This document shows positions 35,146 to 46,018 of a DNA stretch of 64,000 bases, in pieces; position 1 is the stretch's first letter, and the number at the start of each line of letters is the position of its first letter. The notes below the pieces were generated by a model. It was not told the origin of the DNA. It ran no database searches and saw nothing but the letters and a program-made list of their open reading frames with translations. A program made the position numbers and the translations under genes. The stretch is from the NCBI GenBank assembly GCA_016125225.1, contig WGME01000003.1:248001-312000 (forward strand), written 5' to 3'. Source of the DNA: a bacterium (GTDB lineage Bacteria; Planctomycetota; Planctomycetia; Planctomycetales; Planctomycetaceae).

Positions 35146-35628
35146 ATGCGCTGGATATGGATTGACCGCTTCATCGAGTTCGAGCGTGGCTCTCATGCCA
35201 AGGCGATCAAAAACATCACCTTGGCAGAAGAGCACCTGCACGACCATTTTCCCGGCTTTCCCATCATGCCCGGTTCGCTGATGCTGGAAGGCATGGCACA
35301 AACGGGCGGTATTCTGCTGGGTGACGTTCACAACTTCGAACACGTGGTGATTCTGGCCAAGGTTCCCAAGATCGAGTTTCACAGTTGGGCTACCCCGGGT
35401 GATACGCTCACCTATTCCGCCAAACTCATCGAAGCTCGGGCTGAGGGGGGGATGGTGGAATGCACGGCCAAAGTCGGAGACCGACTGGTCGCGGAGGCCG
35501 AAATCGTCTTCGCTCACGTCGATCCGGCTTCCACGGGTGCTGCGCAAATCGATCAGAAGAGTTTCGTCTTCACGTCTCGACTTCTGACAGTGCTGGATGT
35601 GGGCAAGGCCGGATCGGGCGGCCATTGA
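35146..35628 (+). CDS. FabZ-like 3-hydroxyacyl-ACP dehydratase (copy 2 of the second FAS cassette)
   Basis: This is a second HotDog protein of 160 residues with MRWIWIDRFIEFERG at the start and DHFPGFPIMPGSLMLEGMAQTGG as the active region (His34, Glu48 in the same positions as copy 1). The two are clear paralogues with the same leading sequence logic (xxRFIEFExGxxAxAIKN against VDRILELQPNESIRALKN). A duplicate dehydratase inside one cassette suggests a division of labour, perhaps different chain lengths, or an isomerising variant. Start codon ATG, 43 bp after the ACP gene, with no strong Shine-Dalgarno. Cytoplasmic. Confidence 0.85.
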   Translation: MRWIWIDRFIEFERGSHAKAIKNITLAEEHLHDHFPGFPIMPGSLMLEGMAQTGGILLGDVHNFEHVVILAKVPKIEFHSWATPGDTLTYSAKLIEARAEGGMVECTAKVGDRLVAEAEIVFAHVDPASTGAAQIDQKSFVFTSRLLTVLDVGKAGSGGH

Positions 35629-35749
35629 AATCGTGCGACCCCGTTCGAGACTTCGCAACCGATTGAGAATGCAGTAAACTTTGGGGTTGCAGGAGTTGGG
35701 GACATCCCCATCGCCTACGGGATTGAACATCGTTGACGGAATCCGCTCT

Positions 35750-37033
35750 ATGAGGCGTCGTGTTGTCGTGACCGGTATGGGGTGCATCACTCCGGTCGGC
35801 AAAAATGTCGAAACCACTTGGCAATCGCTGCTCGCCGGCGCGAGTGGGATTGGTCCGATCACGTCGTTTGATGCCACGGGTTTTCCCACCACGTTTGCAG
35901 CGGAAGTCAAAGACTTTGACTTGGCCGACTATGTGTCGGATGTTGGTCGGTTTGTGCATTCCGGCAAGAACATTCGCTTCGCCATCGCCGCTGCGAAACA
36001 AGCCGTTGATGCTTCGGGAATTAAGGAGACTGAGTTCGATCCGGGTCGGTTCGGTGTCTATTTAGGGGCCGGCGAGGGCCAGCAGAACTTCCTGCTGATG
36101 ATGAACCTGATCGCCGCGTCGCAAAAAGATGGCGAAGTCGATCTCGAAACATTTACTCGGCTGGGTTTGGAACGCCTGCATGCCCAATCGGAGATGGAGC
36201 AGGAGCCGAACATGCCAGCAGGGTATCTCGCCAGTTTGTTCGATGCTCAGGGACCGAATCTCAACTGCCTGACCGCTTGTGCGGCATCCAGTCAGGCGAT
36301 TGGTGAAGCCACGGAATTGATCCGTCGGGGTGATGCCGACCTGATGTTGTCGGGCGGTGCGCACAGCATGATTCACCCGTTTGGCGTGACCGGCTTCAAC
36401 CTTCTGACGGCCTTATCGACCCATAATGTCGACCCGCAGAAGGCTTCGCGTCCCTTCGACCTAGACCGGGACGGCTTCGTCCTGGGGGAAGGGGCCGGCA
36501 TGCTGATTCTCGAAGAATTGGAGCATGCTCAGCGCCGCGGAGCCAAAATCTACGGCGAAATCCTGGGTTATGGGTCCACGGCAGATGCCTACCGCATTAC
36601 CGATGTCCACCCCGAAGGCCGCGGAGCCGTGGCCTGCATGAACATGGCGTTACGGGAAGCGGAACTGAACGCTGACCAGATTGACTATATTAATGCCCAC
36701 GGGACGAGCACTGATGTGAATGATCGCGTGGAGACCTATGCGATCAAGCAGACCTGTGGCGAACAGGCCTACAAGATTCCCGTTTCCAGCATCAAGAGCA
36801 TGATGGGGCACCTCATCGCCGCGGCAGGTAGTGTGGAAGCGATCACCTGTCTGCTTTGTATCCGTGACGGGGTTGTTCCTCCGACCATGAATTACACAAC
36901 CCCAGATCCGGCCTGTGATCTGGACTATGTTCCCAATGAAGCCCGCCAGGTCCGTGTCAAACGGGCGTTGTCGAACAGTTTTGGTTTTGGCGGTCAGAAC
37001 GTTGCGTTGATTTTTTCCGAATTTACCGGTTAG
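35750..37033 (+). CDS. FabF-like 3-oxoacyl-ACP synthase (second FAS cassette)
   Basis: A decarboxylating ketosynthase of 427 residues. The triad is complete: Cys177 (CLTACAASSQ), His317 (INAHGTSTDVND) and His354 (SIKSMMGHLIAAAG, with Lys349). It is divergent from the fabF at 4651: between about residues 115 and 158 it has an extra segment (MMNLIAASQKDGEVDL...EQEPNMPAG) not found in the housekeeping enzyme. This region lines the acyl pocket and dimer face in FabF, so a different acyl-chain preference is plausible. ATG 35750 is chosen because the family start [11 protein letters not shown] begins there. Confidence 0.9.
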   Translation: MRRRVVVTGMGCITPVGKNVETTWQSLLAGASGIGPITSFDATGFPTTFAAEVKDFDLADYVSDVGRFVHSGKNIRFAIAAAKQAVDASGIKETEFDPGRFGVYLGAGEGQQNFLLMMNLIAASQKDGEVDLETFTRLGLERLHAQSEMEQEPNMPAGYLASLFDAQGPNLNCLTACAASSQAIGEATELIRRGDADLMLSGGAHSMIHPFGVTGFNLLTALSTHNVDPQKASRPFDLDRDGFVLGEGAGMLILEELEHAQRRGAKIYGEILGYGSTADAYRITDVHPEGRGAVACMNMALREAELNADQIDYINAHGTSTDVNDRVETYAIKQTCGEQAYKIPVSSIKSMMGHLIAAAGSVEAITCLLCIRDGVVPPTMNYTTPDPACDLDYVPNEARQVRVKRALSNSFGFGGQNVALIFSEFTG

Positions 37034-37194
37034 CGGTCGGAATGATCCGCCCTCTTCCCGGCTGAGTCAGCGATCGTAGACGGAACGAGTCGAAGTTTAA
37101 CTCGCTCTGCTGCCGATCAACTCCCTCAAACCCGTTGGCTACTGTTGGTGGAACCTGCCAAGCTGGCGGAATTTGGGGAAGCAGGGAAGATTTC

Positions 37195-38175
37195 GTGATC
37201 TGGTTGCTCGTCACTATAATCGGGCTGCTTCTCATCGATTTTGCGATCCGCTTGGCCTGTGTGCGTCTGATTCGCCCGGGTTTTGAGGCGGTGCCGCCAT
37301 TTAACGTTCCCGATTATCCTTCTGATCCGCTGGCGGAAGTTGTCAAGACCACCACGACTGACGGGATCGTTCTCCGGGGCAGCCTGCACCGAGGTGTCGA
37401 CCACCAACCCCGTGGGCTGGTCATTTTCCTGCCCGAAACCGGTGGTTGTCACTGGTCGGCCAGCTGGTATGCCGAGAGCCTGCTGCATGCGGGATTCGAT
37501 ATCATCTCGTTCGATTTCCGCAGCCAGGGGGAAAGTGATCAGCAACCGGGCTATACCCCAAATCACTGGCCGACTCATGCGGAACTCAAAGATGTGGATG
37601 CGGTCTTTGCCTTCATCCAATCCCGCCCAGACCTACGAGATCTGCCGCAAGTCATGATGGGAGTCAGCCGGGGATCAGCGATCGCGTTGTATGCGGCGGC
37701 AAAGCATCCGGAAATTCGGGCGCTGTGTGTAGACGGCCCGTACACAGTTCCGTCGCTGGTTGAGCACTTTGTGCTTCGTTGGGCACAACTCTATGTGCCT
37801 GCCTGGTTGCTGCCCCTTATTCCAATGTGGCACTTCCGCCTGACAATTCGGATGGTCTGGACGATCAGTGCCTGGCAGCGAGGCGTGCGTTACCTCATTG
37901 CCGAACCGGTGTTGCCCCGACTGCAGAATCGGCCGGTACTGTTGATCTCCGGTGAACGCGACAACTATGTCGTTCCCGGTCTGGTTCGTAAGTTGTCCCG
38001 CAAAATCGCCTCGCCGATGTGCCGTGTCTGGACCGTTCCCAAGGCCAAGCACAATCAGTCACGCGAAGTGGCCAAGGACGAATACGATCTGACGATCGCC
38101 GAGTTCTTCGGAAACGTCTGTCCGAAGACCGTGTCGGTCAGCAGCGAGCCCTCGACCCCGGCTGCAGTTTCCTGA
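37195..38175 (+). CDS. Membrane-anchored alpha/beta hydrolase
   Basis: The GTG at 37195 follows AGGGA and begins a transmembrane anchor (IWLLVTIIGLLLIDFAIRL, residues 2-20). The rest is an alpha/beta hydrolase: nucleophile Ser158 in MGVSRGSA (G-x-S-x-G), acid Asp in SGERDNYVV and His in PKAKHNQS. LVIFLPETGG supplies the oxyanion-hole strand. The fold suits a lipase, thioesterase or FrsA-type esterase; substrate unknown. It follows the FabF-like gene by about 160 bp on the same strand, so a role in releasing or remodelling the product of the FAS cassette is possible but unproven. 326 aa. Confidence 0.82.
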   Translation: MIWLLVTIIGLLLIDFAIRLACVRLIRPGFEAVPPFNVPDYPSDPLAEVVKTTTTDGIVLRGSLHRGVDHQPRGLVIFLPETGGCHWSASWYAESLLHAGFDIISFDFRSQGESDQQPGYTPNHWPTHAELKDVDAVFAFIQSRPDLRDLPQVMMGVSRGSAIALYAAAKHPEIRALCVDGPYTVPSLVEHFVLRWAQLYVPAWLLPLIPMWHFRLTIRMVWTISAWQRGVRYLIAEPVLPRLQNRPVLLISGERDNYVVPGLVRKLSRKIASPMCRVWTVPKAKHNQSREVAKDEYDLTIAEFFGNVCPKTVSVSSEPSTPAAVS

Positions 38176-38620
38176 GGCCCAGACGTTTCTCTCTTGCCAT
38201 GGGCTAATCCGGCTCGATCTGGACTAAGGCAACCGGAAATCGGTCGGTTCTCTTTCTATAACCTATTGTCCAGCAATCAGATAGCGCTGTACCATCCTTG
38301 CAGACGACCGTTGTTGACTACTCTGATCCCTACAGCCGGTCCAGCACAAAATCTCGTTACAACCGGAAAACTCTGTGTTTTGTGCACGATCTGACCGATG
38401 AATAGACATAGTGGGGTGTTAGCGCGCCCCGCAGGTGAAGCGTTCAAGCAACACCGATATGTACGGAGGCGGTGGAACCGGTCGGGACCGGCAGTCTTGG
38501 CCGAAACACCGCGTGAATAGATCGGCACGGATGCCATTCTTCGCCCGATCGACGTCACGCAGGTCGCATCGCCGAACGGTTCCAGACAGGTCAGCGAGTC
38601 CAGGGAAGGGAGACCAGTTC
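38176..38620. other. Intergenic region upstream of the BON-domain gene
   Basis: About 445 bp. The frame of the next gene is open from 38435, but that upstream part is Arg/Ser-rich, lacks any domain and precedes a good signal peptide at 38621, so I treat it as non-coding leader. Only weak short inverted repeats (near 38233-38250) were seen. A promoter presumably lies here. Confidence 0.45.
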
Positions 38621-39742
38621 ATGCGCAAGTACGGGAAATGGGCGTTAACGCTCGGCTTGATTGCCGCCACGCCCGGCCTCGGCGTTGCCGCCCCGTGGTC
38701 CCGCACGAAGAACGCGGACCAGGCGGCGGAAAAAGCCCCTGAAAAACCAGCTCAATCGAAGGCAAGCAATCAGCAGATGGCCGACAAAATTGCCGTCGCA
38801 TTGCGTGACGCCAAGATGCAGGGCTACGACATTGGCATCGAATACAAGAACGGCACCGCGACCCTGACCGGTCGTGTGACCGATCCGAAGCAGAAGGAAA
38901 AAGCGACTCTGGTGGTCGGCAAGATTGCCGGTATCGACCGGGTCGACAACCAACTGATTCTCACCACCAAGCCCGCTGTTGCCGATCGCGCTCGTCCGAG
39001 CGGTGTCCAACAGGCGGGGATGGAATCAGCGGGTCCGCAGTCTCGTCGAGTGGAACAAGTCAACTATCAACCGGCCGGTGCGCCGGTGATGGCTGCCGGT
39101 CCCACCACGACTCCCAACGAAAATCAATCGAAAGCCGAAGAGATTGCCGCGGCATTGACGGCCGCTCAACTCGATGGCTACGACATTGAAATTCGCTATC
39201 AGGATGGCGTCGCTATCCTCGGCGGTTCTGTCGGAACGATGGCAGAACGGGAAGCAGCAGACCGCGTGGTCCGTCAGATTCCGGGTGTGATGTCGGTGCA
39301 GAACCTGCTCCGTTCAAGCCAGGAACCGATGGGTCCGATGATGGGTCCCCAGGGGCCGATTCATCCGGCAGCCTTCCAGGGTGGTGGAATGCCGGGCGCT
39401 CCGATGCCTGTGGCTCCGGGAATGCCCGGCGGTCCGGGAATGATGGGAGCACCGGGTTATGGTCATGGTGGTCCGGGAGCTTCGCCGGCTGTGTTCAACA
39501 GCCCGAGCATGCCCGATCATGCCTGGCCGTCGTATGCTCAATACCCGAACTATGCTGCGGTGACCTATCCGCAACAGTATTCGGCGAGTGCGTTCCCGTA
39601 CATCGGCCCGTTCTACCCGTACCCGCAAGTGCCGCTGGGCTGGCGTGATGCCACCCTGCGTTGGGATGACGGTCAATGGAACCTGCAGTTCCGTCAACGC
39701 ACCGATAAATGGTGGTGGTTCTTGAGTCCCAAGAACTGGTAA
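38621..39742 (+). CDS. Secreted protein with two BON domains and a Gly/Met/Pro-rich tail
   Basis: ATG 38621 has AAGGGAGA upstream and starts a signal peptide (WALTLGLIAATPGLGVAAP). Two BON domains follow at about 50-117 (GYDIGIEYKNGTATLTGRVTD) and 170-230 (GYDIEIRYQDGVAILGGSVGT). BON domains bind phospholipids or other envelope partners and often occur in OsmY-like proteins. The tail is rich in Gly, Pro and Met (MGPMMGPQGP), then in Tyr/Pro, and ends in a Trp-rich segment (RTDKWWWFLSPKNW). Periplasmic or outer-membrane location is likely. 373 aa. Function beyond envelope binding is unknown. Confidence 0.82.
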   Translation: MRKYGKWALTLGLIAATPGLGVAAPWSRTKNADQAAEKAPEKPAQSKASNQQMADKIAVALRDAKMQGYDIGIEYKNGTATLTGRVTDPKQKEKATLVVGKIAGIDRVDNQLILTTKPAVADRARPSGVQQAGMESAGPQSRRVEQVNYQPAGAPVMAAGPTTTPNENQSKAEEIAAALTAAQLDGYDIEIRYQDGVAILGGSVGTMAEREAADRVVRQIPGVMSVQNLLRSSQEPMGPMMGPQGPIHPAAFQGGGMPGAPMPVAPGMPGGPGMMGAPGYGHGGPGASPAVFNSPSMPDHAWPSYAQYPNYAAVTYPQQYSASAFPYIGPFYPYPQVPLGWRDATLRWDDGQWNLQFRQRTDKWWWFLSPKNW

Positions 39743-40211
39743 GCCACGGGATCAGGCATACGGGTTCGCACGTCAGGGAAGGAGAGGGCCCTGGCGTGTT
39801 GAACCCGCGCCTGAGACCATGCTATCCCGACCTGAGGGATTGCTGACCAGCAGGGTTAAACCTCTGCGACCTGGAATGGCACGACGTCTCCCACGCGTCC
39901 TTTCGCGTGGGAGACGTTTGTCATTACTCAGTGAATAAGGTCGTTCTGGTTGCGGGCCTGGACGGGATCTCGGGGTCACTCCGTAGAACCTGTGCGCCTC
40001 ACCAGCCTTGTCTGTGAATGATGCCTCTTGCACCACCCATTCCGCAAAATCGGAAAATTCTCACAAGTCGCACAGCCGTTACATTCGATAAAGATGGTAC
40101 AGGCTGTTAGATCGTCCAGCGGATTGGAATGACGTTTTTCACCCCTTGTCGACAGTCTGCTCACAACGCTTTGTTTCCTAGCAGCATCGCGGTAGAACCC
40201 GGAGAGGAACG
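39743..40211. other. Intergenic region with a terminator
   Basis: About 470 bp. It contains the hairpin at 39884-39917 and otherwise no gene. Minus-strand open frames here (39773-40036, 39976-40164) lack ribosome binding sites and look like chance. GAGAGGAACG just before 40212 is the ribosome binding site of the next gene. Confidence 0.5.
39884..39917. terminator. Terminator hairpin (14-bp perfect stem)
   Basis: ACGTCTCCCACGCG (39884-39897) pairs with CGCGTGGGAGACGT (39904-39917) around a 6-base loop and is followed by TTGTCATT. It lies 140 bp downstream of the BON-domain gene stop. Confidence 0.85.
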
Positions 40212-40799
40212 ATGATCAAGTCACGATCGCTCCTGAAGCGCATCACCCTGCTTGTCGGGATCAGCTGCATGATCATGACGAACAGTGGTTGTACATTGTT
40301 CTGGGGGTTCTTCAAAGATGCCCTGATCTTCAGTGATTTCTTTGGCACAACACCCCTGATCCCGGTCAGCCCTTACTACAGCGAGCTGATTGAAGATCGG
40401 TACATCCGCGAAGAACGGTACGAGAAGGTGCCCGTTCTCGACCCGGTGGAAGGAGAGCACGCTCCGCTCTTCTGCATGGACCCACCGTCGGATGATGAAG
40501 TGATGCGAGCCCTGCCCGATGAAACCGGAGGTGGCTGGTCCTTCCTCGCCGAAACCGCGCGGAACAATGTGCGGATCGTGGTTGAGCCCATCGTCGATCG
40601 CATCGATGAATGCCGGTTCTTCCCGCTGGTGGGCCCGGCACGATTGCACCACTGCCACTACAAGTGCACGATCTACTACGACAAGATCATCCGCAGCGAC
40701 TGGCCGGTGCCATTCCGACATGAAGATGAAACGGTTCAGGTGGTCTACATCGACCATGACCACCTCATCCGCTGTGCGGGACCTGCGACGCCGCAATAG
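40212..40799 (+). CDS. Lipoprotein of unknown function (195 aa)
   Basis: GAGAGGAACG precedes the ATG. The leader (KRITLLVGISCMIMTNSGC) ends in a lipobox-like SGC, with Cys27 the probable lipid site. The mature domain is acidic, with several Cys and His (FPLVGPARLHHCHYKCTIYYDKI; HEDETVQVVYIDHDHLI), which could bind a metal, though this is only a visual impression. I recall similar short lipoproteins in planctomycetes without assigned function. Start and stop are well supported and a strong terminator follows, so it is probably a single-gene transcript. Confidence 0.72.
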   Translation: MIKSRSLLKRITLLVGISCMIMTNSGCTLFWGFFKDALIFSDFFGTTPLIPVSPYYSELIEDRYIREERYEKVPVLDPVEGEHAPLFCMDPPSDDEVMRALPDETGGGWSFLAETARNNVRIVVEPIVDRIDECRFFPLVGPARLHHCHYKCTIYYDKIIRSDWPVPFRHEDETVQVVYIDHDHLIRCAGPATPQ

Positions 40800-40822
40800 T
40801 CGATACTGTAAGCTACATAGCA

Positions 40823-40858
40823 CGAACACCTCGACCAGTCATCTGGCCGAGGTGTTCG
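40823..40858. terminator. Intrinsic terminator after the lipoprotein gene
   Basis: CGAACACCTCG (40823-40833) pairs with CGAGGTGTTCG (40848-40858); an inner CCAG/CTGG closes a TCAT loop. CGTTTTT follows on the plus strand. It also lies just after the stop of the convergent beta-propeller gene. Confidence 0.9.
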
Positions 40859-40889
40859 CGTTTTTACTGTGTCTGAGATAGAACCCCGA

Positions 40890-42158
40890 TTATTCATTCG
40901 CCTTGAACGGGTTCGCATTGTCGGCGGCGGGCTGTTCAGCCATCGGATCGGCTTCATCTTCTTCGGGGGCCAGTTCGGGCAGAATCGGGCGACGTTCCGG
41001 ATAGCGGTGGTAAATCGGATAGTCACGTCCGGCTTCGCGGAACGCCAGGACCTGACCGCGGCTGGAAACCAGATACACGCGGTCGCTGCGATCGTTGACT
41101 GCATGCCATTCATAATGAGAAGCTGGGATGCGGCCATAAATGGCACCGGAGGAGCGATCAACCACAACCAGGTTGTGATCGAGATCGCGGGCCACGACGG
41201 CATCACCAATCTGCGAGACGAACGCGCTCAGTCCCGGATGCCACCAGCGTTGACTGCCGTTAGCCACATCCAGCGAGAACATACCGCCGCGTTCCGGCAT
41301 CAGGTACAAAGCATCGCCCAAGGCCACAGGCGCTTTGCGAAGTGGCAAACCCGTCACAAACTCCCACAGCACAACTCCATTGGCTGCATTGATGGCATAA
41401 AACGTCGAGTCTTCCGAGCCGAAGAACTGGGTTTGCCCCACCAAGGCCATCGGGGCGACAATCGCGGCGTTGGTCTCAAACTGATAATTGAGTTTGCGAC
41501 GATCCTTCGCCACCGAATAGAGAGAGCCATCTCGGCTGGCAAAATTAACGGCTCCGTCAATCGGGATCGGTGGCGACGTAATTTCCTCGGAGGCCTGATA
41601 CCGCCAGGTAACCGCCTGATAGGACCAATCGGGTAAACGGCGTTCGCGATAGAGCTGCTCAATCTTCCGCAGGCTGAAGGAATAGACGCTTCCATCGAGC
41701 ATACCGAGATAAACCTGACGGTCATCCACCGATGGTCCTGTCGATGGTGGTCCCGGTAAACGAACTTGCCAGCGGATATCGCCCGTCAGTTTCTCAATAC
41801 CGAACATGGTATTGCCAACCACTGCAAGCACGAGGTCTTCATTGGAGGCCGCGGGAAAGGTTGGCTCGTCAAAACTGCTAAGACGTTGTGCCCAAAGACG
41901 CTGCCCATTTTCGGAATCAAAGGCCGTGATAACGCCATTCGTTCCATTGACGATGAGCATTTCTTCGTCGAGCGTGACATGCTCGACACGATCTCGTGCG
42001 GGGTTAATGACCGCTTGCCCCACCCAGGCAACTTCATAACCGAAGTGCGACAAGGCGGCGTTCGTGGGAATGCCCCGTTGCAAGCGGCCTTGTTGGGCAG
42101 CAGCGGGCACAGCCACACAACAGCAAAGGGCGAACATCCACGCAATAGGTGTGCGCAT
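40890..42158 (-). CDS. Secreted PQQ-like beta-propeller protein
   Basis: I start at ATG 42158, where a clean signal peptide begins (MRTPIAWMFALCCCVAVPAAAQ); the frame is open further upstream but that part is not leader-like. The mature chain has several PQQ-like blades: NGQRLWAQRL, TGDIRWQVRLPG, NGVVLWEFVTGLPL and NGSQRWWHPGL, each followed by beta strands. This is the propeller fold used by BamB-like and planctomycete surface proteins; no PQQ-binding or catalytic residues can be claimed. The C-terminus is Glu/Pro-rich (PELAPEEDEADPMAEQPA). 422 aa. Periplasmic by inference. Confidence 0.85.
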   Translation of the reverse strand: MRTPIAWMFALCCCVAVPAAAQQGRLQRGIPTNAALSHFGYEVAWVGQAVINPARDRVEHVTLDEEMLIVNGTNGVITAFDSENGQRLWAQRLSSFDEPTFPAASNEDLVLAVVGNTMFGIEKLTGDIRWQVRLPGPPSTGPSVDDRQVYLGMLDGSVYSFSLRKIEQLYRERRLPDWSYQAVTWRYQASEEITSPPIPIDGAVNFASRDGSLYSVAKDRRKLNYQFETNAAIVAPMALVGQTQFFGSEDSTFYAINAANGVVLWEFVTGLPLRKAPVALGDALYLMPERGGMFSLDVANGSQRWWHPGLSAFVSQIGDAVVARDLDHNLVVVDRSSGAIYGRIPASHYEWHAVNDRSDRVYLVSSRGQVLAFREAGRDYPIYHRYPERRPILPELAPEEDEADPMAEQPAADNANPFKANE

Positions 42159-42632
42159 ACATGCACTTTCAGCAGCGACCGGAAACTGAGTGGCCCGTCC
42201 GATGTTCAACACCCGTTGACCATCGAGACATCTCGGTTCGTGACAGTCAAACTTATCACGCCGCTTCCGTGCAATGCGGGAATGTTTGTGATTGTCGCCA
42301 GGGGAGGCGAAAGATTCTTCCCCGGCGTCGTTCATCGTCACCTCTTCCAAAAGTCTTCTCTACTTTACCCAGTCGATTTACCAAGTCGCCAGAGGTGATC
42401 GCGACTCCTCGCGAAAATCGTCAAGAATCGGTTCGTTGATACGCTTTGCCACGAGTTCCCCGGGAGTTCTGGTTTCCCCCTCAAGATTCGGAGAATTCTC
42501 TCGGTGGCTGCTGAACAAATTGATGTTTTCTTCAGACATGACACGACAGCATATTGCGATCGTTGTTTTTTCAGCGATACACTGACAGCGGGGGCGAACC
42601 GTTGTTCCAGCGAACCGACAACAACACGGGTT
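42159..42632. other. Divergent intergenic region
   Basis: About 475 bp between the divergent beta-propeller gene and the HEAT-repeat gene. Both frames extend into it as open reading frame, but signal peptides mark the true starts at 42158 and 42633. I see no strong hairpin or repeat. Promoters for both genes must be here. Confidence 0.45.
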
Positions 42633-43955
42633 ATGCGTAGCACCCTTATTCTAACAACCGCAGCGACCATTCTGGGGCTGGGCAGTGCCACTGCCTGGGC
42701 GGACGTCGTGCGTTTGCACTCCGGGGCAGAACTGCGCGGCAAACTCGTCACAGGCGATAAAACCGGACGGCCAACCTCTGTGGACTCCTCGCCCGACGAC
42801 GCCTCTGTTGTGATTGAGACCTTATCTGGTGCGCGGATTGCCGTCGCAGCCGAGAATGTCGATTTTGTTGCCAAGCGGTCAGTTACCGTTGAGGAGTACG
42901 AACTCCGTCAGCGGCGTACCGCGGACACGGTGGAGGCTCATTGGGAGCTGGCCAACTGGTGCCGTGCGCATCACCTGAATGATCAGGAGGCTATCCATTG
43001 CCAGCGGGTGGTGCAACTCGATCCCGAGCACGATGCCGCCCATCGAGCTTTAGGGCATGCCTGGCGCGAAGGGGGCTGGGTAGATCTCGATGTTTATATG
43101 ACGGAACGTGGCTACGTAAAACACAAAGGCCGCTGGTTGACCGAGCAGGAATTTGAACTCCTCGAAAAGACGCAGGCAGAACTCGACCGCGAACAGGCGT
43201 GGTATGCGAAAATTCGCTTGTGGGTGAACTGGACCGTGGGAAATCATCGCGTTCGCGCTGAAAAGGGACTCGCTGAATTACGGACCGTGACCGACGGTGA
43301 TGCCACGCCAGCCATCCTACGGTTGATGGGGCGGCATTCGTCCCGAGATGTCCGTTTGCTCGCGGTCCAAATGCTCCGCCAGATGCCGGGTGAAAAGTCG
43401 GCGGCGGGCTTATCTCAATTCGTGATCGCCGATGTCGATCCGGTGATTCATTCCCAGGCGCTAGACGGGATAGCAGAGGAGCACTTCTCGTATGTGCAGC
43501 CGATCTTTTTACAGAAGCTGCGGAGTGCCAATAATGCCGATGTGAATCGGGCCGCCAGTGGGTTGTCGCGTGTTGGCAGTGAAGAAGCCATTGCCCCGTT
43601 GATTCACGCACTGATCACGTCTCACCGCTACAACGTGCGGGTTCCCGGTACGGGGTCGCAATCGTACAGCTTCGGCAGCAATGGCTCGTTTGGTGTGCCG
43701 TCGGGTGTCTTGCCGCCCAACATTGAAGCGGGCTTGCTCGCGGGGCAGTATCCGAATGGCGTGATCCTGCTCAACTCCCCCGACCAGTCCCAAAACATGA
43801 CCTCGCGGTGGATCATTGTGCAGCAGGATCATCAAAATCCGCAGGTGCTGGGTGCCCTGCGGAAACTGACGGGGCAGGACTTCGGTTACGATGAGCGGAC
43901 CTGGCAACTCTGGTGGGCCGCCCAGATGCATGCAGGCGGTCTGGAAAAATCGTAG
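42633..43955 (+). CDS. Secreted HEAT/TPR-repeat-like protein
   Basis: ATG 42633 starts a signal peptide (MRSTLILTTAATILGLGSATAWA). The N-terminal part is beta-rich (VVRLHSGAELRGKLVTGD), followed by a TPR-like pair (VEAHWELANWCRAHHLNDQEAIHCQRVVQLDPEHDAAHRAL), then helical HEAT-like segments (ILRLMGRHSSRDVRLLAVQML...PLIHALITSHRYNVRV). I recognise this combination from planctomycete secreted proteins without known function. The last segment (LRKLTGQDFGYDERTWQLWWAAQ) is typical of HEAT proteins in this phylum. The stop directly abuts the stop of the convergent ABC-F gene. 440 aa. Confidence 0.8.
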   Translation: MRSTLILTTAATILGLGSATAWADVVRLHSGAELRGKLVTGDKTGRPTSVDSSPDDASVVIETLSGARIAVAAENVDFVAKRSVTVEEYELRQRRTADTVEAHWELANWCRAHHLNDQEAIHCQRVVQLDPEHDAAHRALGHAWREGGWVDLDVYMTERGYVKHKGRWLTEQEFELLEKTQAELDREQAWYAKIRLWVNWTVGNHRVRAEKGLAELRTVTDGDATPAILRLMGRHSSRDVRLLAVQMLRQMPGEKSAAGLSQFVIADVDPVIHSQALDGIAEEHFSYVQPIFLQKLRSANNADVNRAASGLSRVGSEEAIAPLIHALITSHRYNVRVPGTGSQSYSFGSNGSFGVPSGVLPPNIEAGLLAGQYPNGVILLNSPDQSQNMTSRWIIVQQDHQNPQVLGALRKLTGQDFGYDERTWQLWWAAQMHAGGLEKS

Positions 43956-45746
<1,791 letters not shown>

Positions 45747-46018
45747 AACGTGCGAACTTTCCTGAATCACTAGTACCGATGACTCTTGGCTGGCGAGCAC
45801 AAAACAGCCCAGCACTGTAACGCAAGAGCCGCAAAAGTCGTAGTAATCTCGGGACTTTTATCGCATCTTAAGAGTCCCGATGTCCCGGATTCTAACACCA
45901 TGGACCGTACAGAACCTGTGCTGTCAGCTGAACTTAGATAGTCAGCGAACGGCATTCAAATGATCGAACGCCATTCCAGGCACCATCGTGATGTTCATCC
46001 GACGGCATCAGGCACGGC

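Noticed and set aside
33756-35628. Reading the second FAS cassette as a ladderane gene cluster
   Set aside because: The gene set is similar in general composition, but no radical-SAM, desaturase or methyltransferase gene of such clusters is present here, so the specific product cannot be claimed.
38435-38620. 62-codon N-terminal extension of the BON-domain protein
   Set aside because: Arg/Ser-rich, without a domain, and would bury the signal peptide that begins at 38621 with its own ribosome binding site.
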